A stretch of DNA of 64,000 nt from Pseudomonadales bacterium (GCA_011525295.1 WTGV01000059.1:248001-312000), one strand, 5' to 3'. Positions 1-9,969 are shown, counted from the stretch's first letter. Numbers and translations are program-made. Notes: a model not told the origin generated them from the sequence alone.

Positions 1-363
<363 letters not shown>

Positions 364-515
364 TCAGATTTTTAAGGTGAAATATGATAATCGGTAGTGC
401 CGTTCACACGACAATCGAACCAATATCACTCGCAAGATGTGGTGGCCGTAGAGAAATGAAGGCAACTTGCCACCGCTAAAATTGTAACGGTTTCAAGTCC
501 TCTGGATTACCACTC

Positions 516-908
516 ATGAACACTGCAAGTTTCCTCGCTGCTTATCCCTACCAAAATGATGTTTTAGCATTACCGGTGTCGAATGCGGATGAGGCAGCAT
601 CTTGGTATCGACAAAATTTTGGAATGCGAGAAATCGAGCGTGGAACCCAGCCGCATCGCTTCGTGATATTGGAGCGCGATGGAGTGAAAATCGGGTTCTC
701 TGAGAACGGTGGGGACCCTACTCAGGATGGTGCCGCAGTTTTGGTGTCCGGTATCACCGAGATTCGAACTGAATTGGAGTCTCGCGACATCAATGTGAGC
801 GATTGGAGAATAGACGAACAAGAGGGTAAACAACTAAAAGTGTTCTTTGTTATTGCTCCTGATGGCTTGTGCTACTATTTTCACGAGCCTGTTGAATCGA
901 CACCTTAA
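516..908 (+). CDS. VOC (glyoxalase/bleomycin-resistance) superfamily protein
   Basis: A 130-residue protein with one VOC-type beta-alpha-beta-beta-beta module pair: an N-terminal half with ADEAASWYRQNFGM (helix plus strand typical of these domains) and a C-terminal half ending PDGLCYYFHEP, where the last metal-ligand Glu of VOC enzymes is usually found. Substrate is unknown. No signal peptide is present, so it is probably cytoplasmic. It stands alone between the divergent PII gene and the convergent GST gene. ATG start; only a weak ribosome site is visible. Confidence 0.75.
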   Translation: MNTASFLAAYPYQNDVLALPVSNADEAASWYRQNFGMREIERGTQPHRFVILERDGVKIGFSENGGDPTQDGAAVLVSGITEIRTELESRDINVSDWRIDEQEGKQLKVFFVIAPDGLCYYFHEPVESTP

Positions 909-957
909 ATCGAGCGCCGTCAAACTACTACTCGAATGATGCTTTTGAGGTAGCGCT

Positions 958-1593
958 TTAAGCCTTAGCGCTAGGCCTCGCAGAGACTGTTCGATACCAG
1001 TGTTGTAAGGCCGGATAAGTTATGGGAAACGGTATGCGCGCGGAGGTCGTCGCAAAATCTAAGGTGCACAAAGCAGTTATATCTGCTATTGAGAATTCTT
1101 CTCCGGCGATATACGGAGATTGGTTGAGTTCTTCTTCCAAGCGCATAAAAAAATTCGACATTAGAGTCTTACCACGAGTGACTAGGTCTGGAATCGCACT
1201 GATTACTCCTACGTTTCCCCCAACACCTCGAGTCTGAAAACGCGGGTAAGCGTTTCGATACACTTCCGATGCTGGCAGCAAGCCGTCGAATTCAATGTGT
1301 CGTTGACGTGCTTCTATATGTGCTCTGCTTAGTGTATCTGTACCCATGAGCGGAGGATCGGGATAGAGTTCCTCTATGTAGCGACAGATTGCGACCGATT
1401 CATCTAATACCGTTCCATCGTCAAGCACGAGAGCGGGAAGCCGACCGCGTGGATTGATCGAGAGAAACTCAGTGGAAAGGTTCTCGCCTTGCACGATGTT
1501 CAATTGTTTGCGGTCGTAAGTGATTCCCTTCTCGGCAAGAAAGATACGAACTCGCCGTGGGTTGGGAGCATTCTGTTGGTCATAGAGAAGCAA
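958..1593 (-). CDS. Glutathione S-transferase family protein
   Basis: A 211-residue protein. The thioredoxin-like N-terminal domain (residues 1 to about 80) has the cis-Pro region RGRLPALVLDDG and the glutathione-contacting DESVAICRYIEE. An all-helical C-terminal domain carries the conserved SIADITALCTLDF segment. It is probably a cytoplasmic GST acting in detoxification or thiol chemistry, with unknown substrate. The start is TTG at 1593, because no in-frame ATG or GTG gives the beta-1 strand MLLYDQQ. The stop codon lies inside a 7-bp inverted repeat (TAGCGCT at 951-957 and AGCGCTA at 967-973). This could form a hairpin but has no U-tract. Confidence 0.85.
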   Translation of the reverse strand: MLLYDQQNAPNPRRVRIFLAEKGITYDRKQLNIVQGENLSTEFLSINPRGRLPALVLDDGTVLDESVAICRYIEELYPDPPLMGTDTLSRAHIEARQRHIEFDGLLPASEVYRNAYPRFQTRGVGGNVGVISAIPDLVTRGKTLMSNFFMRLEEELNQSPYIAGEEFSIADITALCTLDFATTSARIPFPITYPALQHWYRTVSARPSAKA

Positions 1594-1780
1594 TTGAAAA
1601 TCTCTTTAATTCGAATTGGTCAACCAAAATTTTGCTAATCTCCAACTCGTCCACAGAGAATGTCAATCGAGCAGAGGAGTCTAGACTCGTTGCGTTTACC
1701 AAAATCTCGGTCAACAAGGGACACTGATTTTCAGTAATTGGCAAGAACTAAAACGGTATGAGAGGAGACGCCGCTAGCGA

Positions 1781-1786
1781 TATAAT
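1781..1786 (+). promoter_or_regulatory. Candidate -10 box upstream of the paralogue array
   Basis: TATAAT lies 36 bases before the first array gene, inside the string GATATAATCTGAATTGTC. Nearly the same string recurs before the fifth array gene at 9926-9942. No -35 element with normal spacing is recognisable at either site, so activator dependence or a non-promoter role remains possible. Confidence 0.45.
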
Positions 1787-1822
1787 CTGAATTGTCCTAA
1801 GAATTAGTCAGACGAACGTCCT

Positions 1823-3733
1823 ATGCAGAATTTTCTCACTCGCGTTCTAGCCCTCGTGGCTGGCGTAGCGATTGGTATTGGTGTTGTCATCGGAGCATTA
1901 ACTCTACGACAAGACGATGAAGGTACTTCGGCGAATACGCAGGCTACTAGACCAAACTACGAAGAACAAGGAACCGAAACGCATTCTGATGTTTCGGGAG
2001 GTGGTACAAACCTCCCCTCATCCTACAATATCGACGAGATAGTATTTCCTGAGCAAGCGTTTGACCGTAAGGTGGCCATCCTATCTTGGATTGCAACCCT
2101 TTCAGACGATCAAATTCTAAACTGGCTCAAACAATCCACCGACGCTTCCTGGAATGTTGCAACAGAAATTCTGAACGAATTTCAATCTACATTGTTGCAA
2201 AAACTCACTATCTCGGCACCGGAACGAGCGTTTGAGTTTGTTTGGTCTATGGACGAGCACCGGAGGACCCCGTTAGCCTCAGTCGTGTTCCAGACGTGGG
2301 CTAGTTCAGATTTAGAGGATGCAATCACAAATGTAAAGGAATGGACTGACGATGAAGCTGTGAACTTTTTACCGACCATTTTGCGGGCAAGAGAAGACTT
2401 ATCCCTAGATCGTCAGCGGGAAATCGCAAAAGAATTCGGAGATGAAAACTACGCGTTCTTCAAATACTTTGATAGCCTGACAACTGAAGGGATCGATAAC
2501 CCAAAGGATACTTGGCACGAAATTCTAAACGTAGCAAACAGTGAGAGTGTTCAAGGCGTGGCCTATCGTGCTCTCAGTGAAGTCGCGGTTGCGTGGGTCG
2601 CACTAGAGGGATTGGAAGTTCTCGATGAAATAGTGTCTTCTATTTCACATGCAACCGAATACGATTTTGCGCTCACTCAAATATTTAACGCACTGTCTGA
2701 AGACAAACCAGAAGAAATTTTTGATTTCGCGTTGAACAACCTGGGCGATCGAGCTTACGGCATACTACAAGACAGTAATGTCGTTTTCAACTGGGCACGG
2801 AGAGATCCTAAAGCTGTTTTGGCAAAGGCGGAGACCGTGCCAGCAAGCGGAATTCGGCGCAATATGATTTGGCGTGCGATATCGCAATGGGCACATGACA
2901 ATCCTAGTCAAATTCTTAAACAAATAGACATAGTCCCAGGAGAACATCGAGCACAAGCACGTCAAAATGCGATAAGAGCACTGACTAGTTCATCGCCCAA
3001 TGAAGCGGCGAAGTTCGTCCTTCAAGAACAAGACTTCCAGGTACGGTTAACGCTAGCGAGCAGCTTAGTCTCCACTTGGGCATACCAAGACTCTGAAGCT
3101 GCGAAAGATTGGGTGTTAGGTTTGTCAAATAGTGATCCATTGCGCACCGCGCTTCTTCGCCCTCTCTCTATGGCACTCGTTTACAGAGATCCTCGAGAGG
3201 CATTCAGACTTGCACTTGAGCAACCCATCGAAGACAACCCTTCGTCTCCATATTCCTCTACGGGTTATGAATCTTCGATCATCAGTGTGCTCGCACATCA
3301 AGACATAGATCTTGCCATCGAGTTGTTACCTCAGGTGCGAGATCAGGGAAGGTCGATGGCGTATAGTTCCGTTGGCGTTTCGTTAGTTCAAAAGGGAGAG
3401 ACGCGACAAGCGATTAACCTCGCAAATCAATTACCCAAAGATGAACGGACTAATTACTTTAGGAGCATGTCTTGGAGTTGGGCCTGGCAAGACCCACAGG
3501 GATTACTGAAAGCTTTCGAAGAATTTCCCTCTGCGGAGATCAAATCAGGAGTAGCATTGTCGATAAGCATGATGAATACCTCTACGAATCTATACACCGA
3601 CGATGAAATCGCTAGCTTGAAAACGTACATGACTCAGGAAGTTCGGGAAAAGTTCCAACAATTCCAAAAAATAGACATGCACAACCCGTCTCCTGAAGAT
3701 CGGAAGCTTCTCCAAGAGTTGTATTCTTGGTAA
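1823..3733 (+). CDS. Array gene 1, type A: membrane-anchored W/DP-repeat alpha-solenoid protein
   Basis: 636 residues, function unknown. Residues 5-28 are a single hydrophobic, glycine-rich segment that probably anchors the protein with the rest in the periplasm. Residues 29-70 are a polar, low-complexity linker. The type A domain starts at about 80 with DRKVAILSWIATL and continues as repeats such as NWARRDPKAVLAKAETVP, then QWAHDNP 32 residues later. LLPQVR lies near residue 500. A charged C-terminal tail (about 595-636, with DMHNPSPED) is shared with array genes 3 and 5 only. ATG start follows a 229-bp leader with a TATAAT. Gene 2 begins 87 bp downstream. Confidence 0.85.
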   Translation: MQNFLTRVLALVAGVAIGIGVVIGALTLRQDDEGTSANTQATRPNYEEQGTETHSDVSGGGTNLPSSYNIDEIVFPEQAFDRKVAILSWIATLSDDQILNWLKQSTDASWNVATEILNEFQSTLLQKLTISAPERAFEFVWSMDEHRRTPLASVVFQTWASSDLEDAITNVKEWTDDEAVNFLPTILRAREDLSLDRQREIAKEFGDENYAFFKYFDSLTTEGIDNPKDTWHEILNVANSESVQGVAYRALSEVAVAWVALEGLEVLDEIVSSISHATEYDFALTQIFNALSEDKPEEIFDFALNNLGDRAYGILQDSNVVFNWARRDPKAVLAKAETVPASGIRRNMIWRAISQWAHDNPSQILKQIDIVPGEHRAQARQNAIRALTSSSPNEAAKFVLQEQDFQVRLTLASSLVSTWAYQDSEAAKDWVLGLSNSDPLRTALLRPLSMALVYRDPREAFRLALEQPIEDNPSSPYSSTGYESSIISVLAHQDIDLAIELLPQVRDQGRSMAYSSVGVSLVQKGETRQAINLANQLPKDERTNYFRSMSWSWAWQDPQGLLKAFEEFPSAEIKSGVALSISMMNTSTNLYTDDEIASLKTYMTQEVREKFQQFQKIDMHNPSPEDRKLLQELYSW

Positions 3734-3820
3734 TACACAAAAGCCATACGCTTCGAACATGACGTTCCCATTCCCATCGAATTCTTTAGAGACTAAGACA
3801 GCACTCCAAGTTAGACTCCC

Positions 3821-5728
3821 ATGAAAAAATCTTTAGGCATTTTGTTACTTCTTGTGTCATCTGGCGTTGTGTTAGGAGGTGGGGGCACGTATTTAGTTCA
3901 TCTTACAACCCTAACCAACGATAAAGACACCTCATCCGAGCCTCAGACAATATTGGAATCCCAAAAGAGTGAGGAAGGTGCGACAACACATGCTGATCCA
4001 GATAAGACTCGAGGCCCATTATCAACGAGCATCAATCAATCAGTCGCGAGCATCAACGATCCATCGTTAGAAACGGACTCGTTTCAACGTAAATTAGCTA
4101 TATATTCTTACGTGGCAGGCTTGTCTGAGCAGCAAGTTGCTAAGGAACTGCAGCGTTCCAAGGATCACGAACTTGAGTTGTCCCGCAGCGTGTTTGTAGA
4201 GTTTCAGACTGCACTCATCGAAAAACTAGCTACGCTAAATCCAACCTCGGCTATGACTTTTGTGACTGAGCAGAGAGACTTGGGTAGAGATTTTGTAACA
4301 CTCAACTCATGGGGAGTGCGGTTGTCCAAATCTCTTGGAATCACGACTAGCTCCAAACCCTTCGTTCAAAGTGTGTTTAAAGAATGGGCATTGAGTGACA
4401 GGGAAAGTGCCATCCAAAACGCAAAGTCCTTTAAAGCGGACATTAAGAACGAAGCGCTCACCGGAATTCTTGCTTCCCTTACAGATGAACCATTGATGAC
4501 GTATAGAACTATCGCCAAAGAGTTAGGTGATGAAGAACACGGTCTCGATTTCTACGTGAGGTCATTCAGTTCTAAACGCGTTGACGACGCAAAAGCTATT
4601 TGGGAAGAAATCGCGACTCTCATTGAACCGTACAACCCCAACCATTTGGAAGCGATGGCAAATGTCATGAAACAGTGGTTCCAGCAAGATGGCGTGAGCG
4701 CGCTTGACCAAGTGCGCGCCAGTGCTTTGCACGAGGACGTCAAGCGCTCTGTGGTGAGTAGTTTACTGTGGATGGCCGCAGAAGAGAACCCTCATCAAGC
4801 CTTTCAATATGCACTGAACATGCCCAGCCAAGGGATGTATTCTCAACCACTGTCTAGCGTCGTTTCCGTGTGGGCGGAATCCGACCCGCAAGCAGCTTAT
4901 CAAGCCGCCACTAGTATTGAACAAAGTGGACGTCGAGACAGTCTTCAGAGGCAAGTTGTGTCAGTTTGGGCTACAAACGAACCTTACTACTTCCTAGAAA
5001 ACTTGGAAAGTTTTCCACCACAAATGCGAGATGTTGGAAGCTCGAGTGCTCTTCAGGCTATCGCAGTAACTTCGCCGCAAGAAGCGGCCGAAATCGCGCT
5101 TGAGCAAATAGAAGGAGGTGTTGGAGGATTGAGTTATGTCCCTACTTACATACTCCGACACTGGGTTGATCAGGATACCGAAGCAGCTATACAGTGGGTA
5201 CTCAACGGCCCGGTGAGCGCGGACAATCGATATTCGTGGGTTAGTGCGTTAGCGACGAATTTAGTTAATACCGATCCTCGCCGCGCATTTGATATTGCTC
5301 TTCAGCAACCTGTCTCAGAACGCTTGGGCGGCATGTACATGCCTGCGCTTGAAGCACAAATTCTTGGGCAAATAGTCTATCAAGATTTCGACCTTGCGGT
5401 CGAACTGCTGCCCAAAGTGCGTGAAGGCAGTTCAAGGGCGCAGGCCTATACGTCCGTAGGGAGCCAGTACATCAATTTAGGTCAGTCTTCTAAGGCAGTT
5501 GACTTAGGGCACAAACTAACTGCGAACGAGCAAACCCAATACTTTCAAAGCATCGCCTATACTTGGGCTAGCACCGATGCTAGCGGGTTGGTCGAGTCCT
5601 TCAAGAATCTACCGACTGCAGAAATTCAATCGAATCTGGCGCAAACATTAACCAGTCAGTGGATGAAAGACAATTTCACCGAAGCGCAGCTAGAAGTTCT
5701 CCAGTCTTATGTAAGTGATTCGGACTGA
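3821..5728 (+). CDS. Array gene 2, type B: membrane-anchored W/DP-repeat alpha-solenoid protein
   Basis: 635 residues, function unknown. It has a short basic start (MKK) and a hydrophobic stretch at residues 4-27, then a serine/threonine/acid-rich linker to about 75. The type B signature RKLAIYSYVAGL sits at 90-101. Residues 151-180 form an insertion absent from type A and from array genes 8 and 10; the equivalent stretch differs completely in genes 4 and 6. Repeat units include SVWAESDPQAAYQAATSIEQSG, shared almost exactly with gene 4. LLPKVR is near residue 529. ATG start, no strong ribosome site. It is the presumed partner of gene 1. Confidence 0.85.
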   Translation: MKKSLGILLLLVSSGVVLGGGGTYLVHLTTLTNDKDTSSEPQTILESQKSEEGATTHADPDKTRGPLSTSINQSVASINDPSLETDSFQRKLAIYSYVAGLSEQQVAKELQRSKDHELELSRSVFVEFQTALIEKLATLNPTSAMTFVTEQRDLGRDFVTLNSWGVRLSKSLGITTSSKPFVQSVFKEWALSDRESAIQNAKSFKADIKNEALTGILASLTDEPLMTYRTIAKELGDEEHGLDFYVRSFSSKRVDDAKAIWEEIATLIEPYNPNHLEAMANVMKQWFQQDGVSALDQVRASALHEDVKRSVVSSLLWMAAEENPHQAFQYALNMPSQGMYSQPLSSVVSVWAESDPQAAYQAATSIEQSGRRDSLQRQVVSVWATNEPYYFLENLESFPPQMRDVGSSSALQAIAVTSPQEAAEIALEQIEGGVGGLSYVPTYILRHWVDQDTEAAIQWVLNGPVSADNRYSWVSALATNLVNTDPRRAFDIALQQPVSERLGGMYMPALEAQILGQIVYQDFDLAVELLPKVREGSSRAQAYTSVGSQYINLGQSSKAVDLGHKLTANEQTQYFQSIAYTWASTDASGLVESFKNLPTAEIQSNLAQTLTSQWMKDNFTEAQLEVLQSYVSDSD

Positions 5729-5838
5729 ATAGCTTTGTAGAGTCGAACTTGAGATTGAGCGAGGACGCTACGCATCCGAAATGGTCGACCTTTAATTCGG
5801 GATCTCGACATTAGTTTAGAGTTCCTGCAGTAGGATTT

Positions 5839-7731
5839 ATGCGAACTCTCATTTCACGTGTTGTAGTCTTCGTAATAGGTGCGCTAATTGGCATTGGTGG
5901 CGTCGCAGGTGTACTCTTTCTGCTGAAAGATGAGATGACCAGCATTTCAGTCGAGCAGACATCATCTACACAAACAGCGGAGTCAGTTCCGTTCGAGAGT
6001 ACTCGTAGCGAGGACGGAGTTAGTTCACCATCTATCAACGCAGTCGTCCCCTCCCGGATCAATGATATTGTCTTTCCAAAAAGTACATTCGAACTCAAAG
6101 CAGGTATAGTTTTTTGGGTTGCCACTCTCACGGACGACCAGATCATAGATCTGCTCGGGCAATCCACGGAAGCGAGTTGGGATGTTCCGTATGCAAATCG
6201 TACGGAGTTGCAAATTACACTCTTGCAAAAACTTTCGACAACAGCACCTGCTCGCGCTCTTGACTTTGTATTTGAACTTGACCAATACCAACGCAATTCG
6301 ATGATCAGGACGGTGTATGCTGCCTGGGCTCGAGACGACTTACACAAAGCTATAGAACGCGCGAAAGAGTTGGATCATCCCGATTCTTTTTATGCACTCG
6401 ATGCCATCTTAGACGCGCATACTGACTTACCCTTCGAAAGAAAACGAGCTATAGCTATTGAGCTGCGTGATGAACGGCATGCGTTTTATAGACACTTCAC
6501 AAATCTAACTAAGGATCAGATAGAAAATCCACGCGAAACTTGGTACGAAATCGTCAATCTAGCGAGCAGTGAAAATGTCCAAGAAGAGGCGGGAGACGCG
6601 TTGAATCGTGTTGCCATAGTTTGGTTCCAAGAAAGGGGCCTAGAGATCCTAGACGAAATAGTGTCTTCGACCTGGGAAGATTTCGATTACTACTTCGTAC
6701 TAGATGGGCTGTTTGACGACTTGTCTGCTGATCGATCTCAAGAAGTCTTTGACTATATCATGAGTAATCTGGGCGACCGAGCAATTGAGGTCATTCGGGA
6801 TACCCGTCTCTCCGAAAACTGGGCAAGAAGAGACCCTAAGAACATGCTAGCGAGGGTAAAGACCCTTCCAGCTAGCGACTTTCGGGAAGATCTAATTCGG
6901 TTGTCGGTTCGAAGATGGGCAGCTAACAACCCACAACAAATTTTTGAACAACTAGAACAAGTTCCACTCGGTCTACGGGAATATGCAAGCGAGCGCGCTA
7001 TTGACGAATTTACTCAAAAATCGCCCACAGAAGCCGCTCAATTCGTCCTGCAAATGTCCGATGAAGAAATGCAAGAAAGACTTGCCACCACACTAATCCA
7101 AACGTGGTGTAAAGAAGATGCGGTTTCCGCCAAAGAATGGGTACTGGACCTACCCACGAATGATCCAATTCGGGCGTCAATGATTAGCGCACTAAAGTGG
7201 CGACTTGTCTCAACAGACCCGAGGGGCGCGTTTGAACTCGCGCTTAAAGAGCCAATCGACTATGGCTCGGAAGATTCAATATTAGACAGGATCGCAGACG
7301 ACGATGTCCAACTCGCTCTGGAGTTGCTACCACAGGTCAGAGAAGGTAGAAAAGTTTCCGCGTACGCTCATATTGGCAGTTCTTTGGTCGAACAAGGTTT
7401 CTCAACACAAGCACTCGATCTTGCGAACGATTTGGATCAAACTGAGCAGAAAGAATTCTATCAAAGGATCGCAATGAGGTGGGCATATGATGACCCTAAA
7501 GGACTGTTGAAGGTATTCGACGACTTTCCGACTTTCACGAGGTCGAGAATCGCGGTCGGACTAAAAATTACGAATGAAGTTGGGAACTACTACTCAGAAG
7601 AAGAGATCGCACATGTGGAAAAACACATTAGTGATAAGGACAAAGAGTTGTTCAAACAAGTTCAAAACATTGACATAGACAATGCGACTGAAGAAGAATT
7701 AGAACTGCTTCACCAGTTGCACTTATATTAA
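5839..7731 (+). CDS. Array gene 3, type A: membrane-anchored W/DP-repeat alpha-solenoid protein
   Basis: 630 residues. Anchor at residues 5-28 (IGALIGIGGVAGVLF), linker to about 65, then FPKSTFELKAGIVFWVATL as the type A start. The central block (ENPRETWYEIVNLASSENVQ, then a long LDEIVSSTW segment) matches genes 1 and 5 closely. Genes 1, 3 and 5 are by eye the most alike of the A copies. LLPQVRE is present. The C-terminal charged tail contains the counterpart of the DMxNPSxED motif (DIDNATEEE). ATG start, 110 bp after gene 2. Long minus-strand open frames across this gene are overlaps with no signal of their own. Confidence 0.85.
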   Translation: MRTLISRVVVFVIGALIGIGGVAGVLFLLKDEMTSISVEQTSSTQTAESVPFESTRSEDGVSSPSINAVVPSRINDIVFPKSTFELKAGIVFWVATLTDDQIIDLLGQSTEASWDVPYANRTELQITLLQKLSTTAPARALDFVFELDQYQRNSMIRTVYAAWARDDLHKAIERAKELDHPDSFYALDAILDAHTDLPFERKRAIAIELRDERHAFYRHFTNLTKDQIENPRETWYEIVNLASSENVQEEAGDALNRVAIVWFQERGLEILDEIVSSTWEDFDYYFVLDGLFDDLSADRSQEVFDYIMSNLGDRAIEVIRDTRLSENWARRDPKNMLARVKTLPASDFREDLIRLSVRRWAANNPQQIFEQLEQVPLGLREYASERAIDEFTQKSPTEAAQFVLQMSDEEMQERLATTLIQTWCKEDAVSAKEWVLDLPTNDPIRASMISALKWRLVSTDPRGAFELALKEPIDYGSEDSILDRIADDDVQLALELLPQVREGRKVSAYAHIGSSLVEQGFSTQALDLANDLDQTEQKEFYQRIAMRWAYDDPKGLLKVFDDFPTFTRSRIAVGLKITNEVGNYYSEEEIAHVEKHISDKDKELFKQVQNIDIDNATEEELELLHQLHLY

Positions 7732-7850
7732 CTTGTGTCTCTATTGACATCCTAACCACGAACTAAAACGACGAAGAGATTTTTTGAATTGGGACAAATA
7801 GCAGTATCCGCACTCAAGAAAAGTCGGTGTTCAGATTCCACAAATATCCA

Positions 7851-9740
7851 ATGAAAGAGTCTCAAAGAATTTTCTCAATGCTTTTGTTCGCTGGGATTGC
7901 GTTAGGTGGTTTGAGTATGTACTTGGTGAACATCTTGGTGTCGACGAATGAAACCACGGAGACCGCTTCATCTAATGAGATACCCAATTCAAGGGTAGGA
8001 AGCTCTGGTGAAGGTTTTCGATTAAACCACTCCTCCCTTCTATATTTACACAGCAGTTATATTTCCGCCGCGTCGCTTGAAGACCCAAGCTTACATGAAT
8101 ACTCATTTCAACTTCGACTTGCTGTATATTCGTTCGTTGCTGGTCTACCTACACAAGAACTCATGACTGAGTTGCAAACAATTTCGAGTGACGTGCGTGA
8201 ACGTTCGCATCATGTTCGAGATGAACTTCAAAGAGCCCTTATCGAAAGACTTGCGATAGTGAATCCGCACGCCGCAACCGAATATGTGGTCGAACAATTT
8301 GAACCAATTTCGAACCAATCGGAATTTGTGCGCTTGCAACGTTATTTGTATGTAAAAAAGGACACTTCTCAGCATATGGTTCAAACCGTGTTTAAAGATT
8401 GGGCAACGTCTGATCTTCAAGGTGCCATCGACTCTGCGAAAGAACTAGCTATAGACTCCAAGAATAACGCACTTATCGGCATATTGTCGGCACTAGGGGG
8501 CGAATCGCTCAACATTTACCGACAAGTAGCTAAGGAACTTGGGGATGAGGAGCGAGGGACAGACGCTTACATATTGTCGTTCGCGACAAATCGTGTCAAC
8601 GACCCTCGCGCGGCATGGCATGAGGTCATCGCACTTTACAAACCAAATAACTCTAGCCACACTCGAGCACTAAGAAACATCACTAGGCAGTGGTATGATC
8701 AGATTGGCTTTGGTGTTCTAGATATAGTAAACAGCAAGCACTTAGAAAAGCACGTTAAATCCGATTTGATCGTACAGTTGCTAGAACACGCGGTTGCGGA
8801 TGAACCCTATCAAGCGTTTCAATATTCGCTGGAGTTGCCGAGCGAGAACCGGGACTCGTCAGCTACGTCCCGGGTAATCAAGACATGGGCAGTATCTGAT
8901 CCGGAAGCCGCCTATCAAGCTGCTACTAGTATCGAAAAGAGTGGTGATCGAGAGTACTTCCAACGTCGTGTAGCCCGTATTTGGGCGTTAAACGAACCAC
9001 GGGACTTCATGGACAAAATTGAAAGTTTTCCACCGAATATTAGAGAATGGGTAACTGTTGATGCGATTAGAGTTATCGCACGTGTATCCCCCGAAGAAGC
9101 TGCGGAACTTGCTGTTAAACACGGACGTGGCGGACCAAACGACTTCCTACCATCAAGTGTCATCGGTATTTGGATAGAGGTAGACTTAGAAGCGGCCTTG
9201 AATTGGGTATACAGTACCCCTCTTGATGAGGGTAAACGGTACACATGGGTAAGTGCAATTACAAACAATTTGGTCGACTCGGATCCGCGTCGCGCGTTTG
9301 ACATAGCCGTTAAACAAGAAATACCGGATATCAATCTCCTAGGGATGGAAATGTATGAAATGGGATTAGAAGCCGAGGTGATCTGGAGGATCTGTGACCA
9401 GGACCTTGAGCTTGCGGTCGAACTACTACCAAAAGTACGGGAAGGAAAAACAAGAACAAGTGCTTCTACAGCAATTGGACTGAGGTACATTGAGCTCGGT
9501 GACTCGAAAAAAGCATTAAACCTAGGTCTACAACTAAACGAGGAAAGTCAGGCTGAGTACTTTGAATCAATTTCTTGGATTTGGGGAAACATCGATCCGG
9601 CTGGACTGATAGAGTCAATAGAAGACTTTCCTACTAAAGAGATTCGTGCGAGTGTCGCGTCAAGTTTGGCAAGAGGACCGAGCCACGTATATTTTTCGTA
9701 CGCACAATTAGAAATACTTAAACAATATCTTGAGGATTAA
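7851..9740 (+). CDS. Array gene 4, type B: membrane-anchored W/DP-repeat alpha-solenoid protein
   Basis: 629 residues from the ATG at 7851. An in-frame GTG at 7827 would add eight residues, but the ATG start gives the MKxS hydrophobic N-terminus seen in genes 2 and 6, so it is preferred. Anchor about 5-30; type B signature (RLAVYSFVAGL) at about 89-99. The copy-specific insertion lies at about 150-175 and is rich in charged and aromatic residues (RLQRYLYVKKD). Repeats with KTWAVSDPEAAYQAATSIEKSG follow. LLPKVREGKT is present. The 229-bp spacer after it holds a 15-bp palindrome and a TATAAT. Confidence 0.83.
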   Translation: MKESQRIFSMLLFAGIALGGLSMYLVNILVSTNETTETASSNEIPNSRVGSSGEGFRLNHSSLLYLHSSYISAASLEDPSLHEYSFQLRLAVYSFVAGLPTQELMTELQTISSDVRERSHHVRDELQRALIERLAIVNPHAATEYVVEQFEPISNQSEFVRLQRYLYVKKDTSQHMVQTVFKDWATSDLQGAIDSAKELAIDSKNNALIGILSALGGESLNIYRQVAKELGDEERGTDAYILSFATNRVNDPRAAWHEVIALYKPNNSSHTRALRNITRQWYDQIGFGVLDIVNSKHLEKHVKSDLIVQLLEHAVADEPYQAFQYSLELPSENRDSSATSRVIKTWAVSDPEAAYQAATSIEKSGDREYFQRRVARIWALNEPRDFMDKIESFPPNIREWVTVDAIRVIARVSPEEAAELAVKHGRGGPNDFLPSSVIGIWIEVDLEAALNWVYSTPLDEGKRYTWVSAITNNLVDSDPRRAFDIAVKQEIPDINLLGMEMYEMGLEAEVIWRICDQDLELAVELLPKVREGKTRTSASTAIGLRYIELGDSKKALNLGLQLNEESQAEYFESISWIWGNIDPAGLIESIEDFPTKEIRASVASSLARGPSHVYFSYAQLEILKQYLED

Positions 9741-9799
9741 GGTCAGAAAACACAGCGGCACTAGTAATCTCTTGTGAACCTCATTTCTTGTGTTAACTC

Positions 9800-9814
9800 G
9801 TTCTCTAAGAGAAC
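9800..9814. promoter_or_regulatory. 15-bp perfect palindrome between array genes 4 and 5
   Basis: GTTCTCT-A-AGAGAAC is a perfect inverted repeat with 7-bp arms. It may be an operator, or a short hairpin with a 6-bp stem and 3-base loop; the following AAATTCTTTT is a poor U-tract, so a terminator is less likely. It lies in one of the two longest spacers of the array, between dyads rather than within one. Confidence 0.4.
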
Positions 9815-9927
9815 AAATTCTTTTGCACAAGTAGCACCCGTAAAGATTTTCAAGATTAGTACTTTAAACAGGTTCATCAGTGTATCTCGTCGCCCGTTGA
9901 ACAGATGTAAGAACAAAAAATCAGTCA

Positions 9928-9933
9928 TATAAT
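9928..9933 (+). promoter_or_regulatory. Candidate -10 box upstream of array gene 5
   Basis: TATAAT within CATATAATCTGAATGGTC, 36 bases before the ATG of gene 5. It is the same motif at the same distance as before gene 1. A TTGAAC at 9897-9902 is too far upstream (25 bases) to be a standard -35. Conservation of both sequence and position in two otherwise different leaders is the argument for function. Confidence 0.45.
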
Positions 9934-9969
9934 CTGAATGGTCGAAAACGATTCTCTGGTCTCTGTCTC

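Noticed and set aside
7827..7850. GTG at 7827 as the start of array gene 4
   Set aside because: It adds polar residues before the hydrophobic anchor; the ATG at 7851 reproduces the MKxS head of genes 2 and 6.
8915..9490. Long minus-strand open frames opposite the array (for example 8915-9490 and 5811-6347)
   Set aside because: They lie wholly or almost wholly inside well-supported plus-strand genes, have no ribosome sites and show the skewed composition of antisense shadows.
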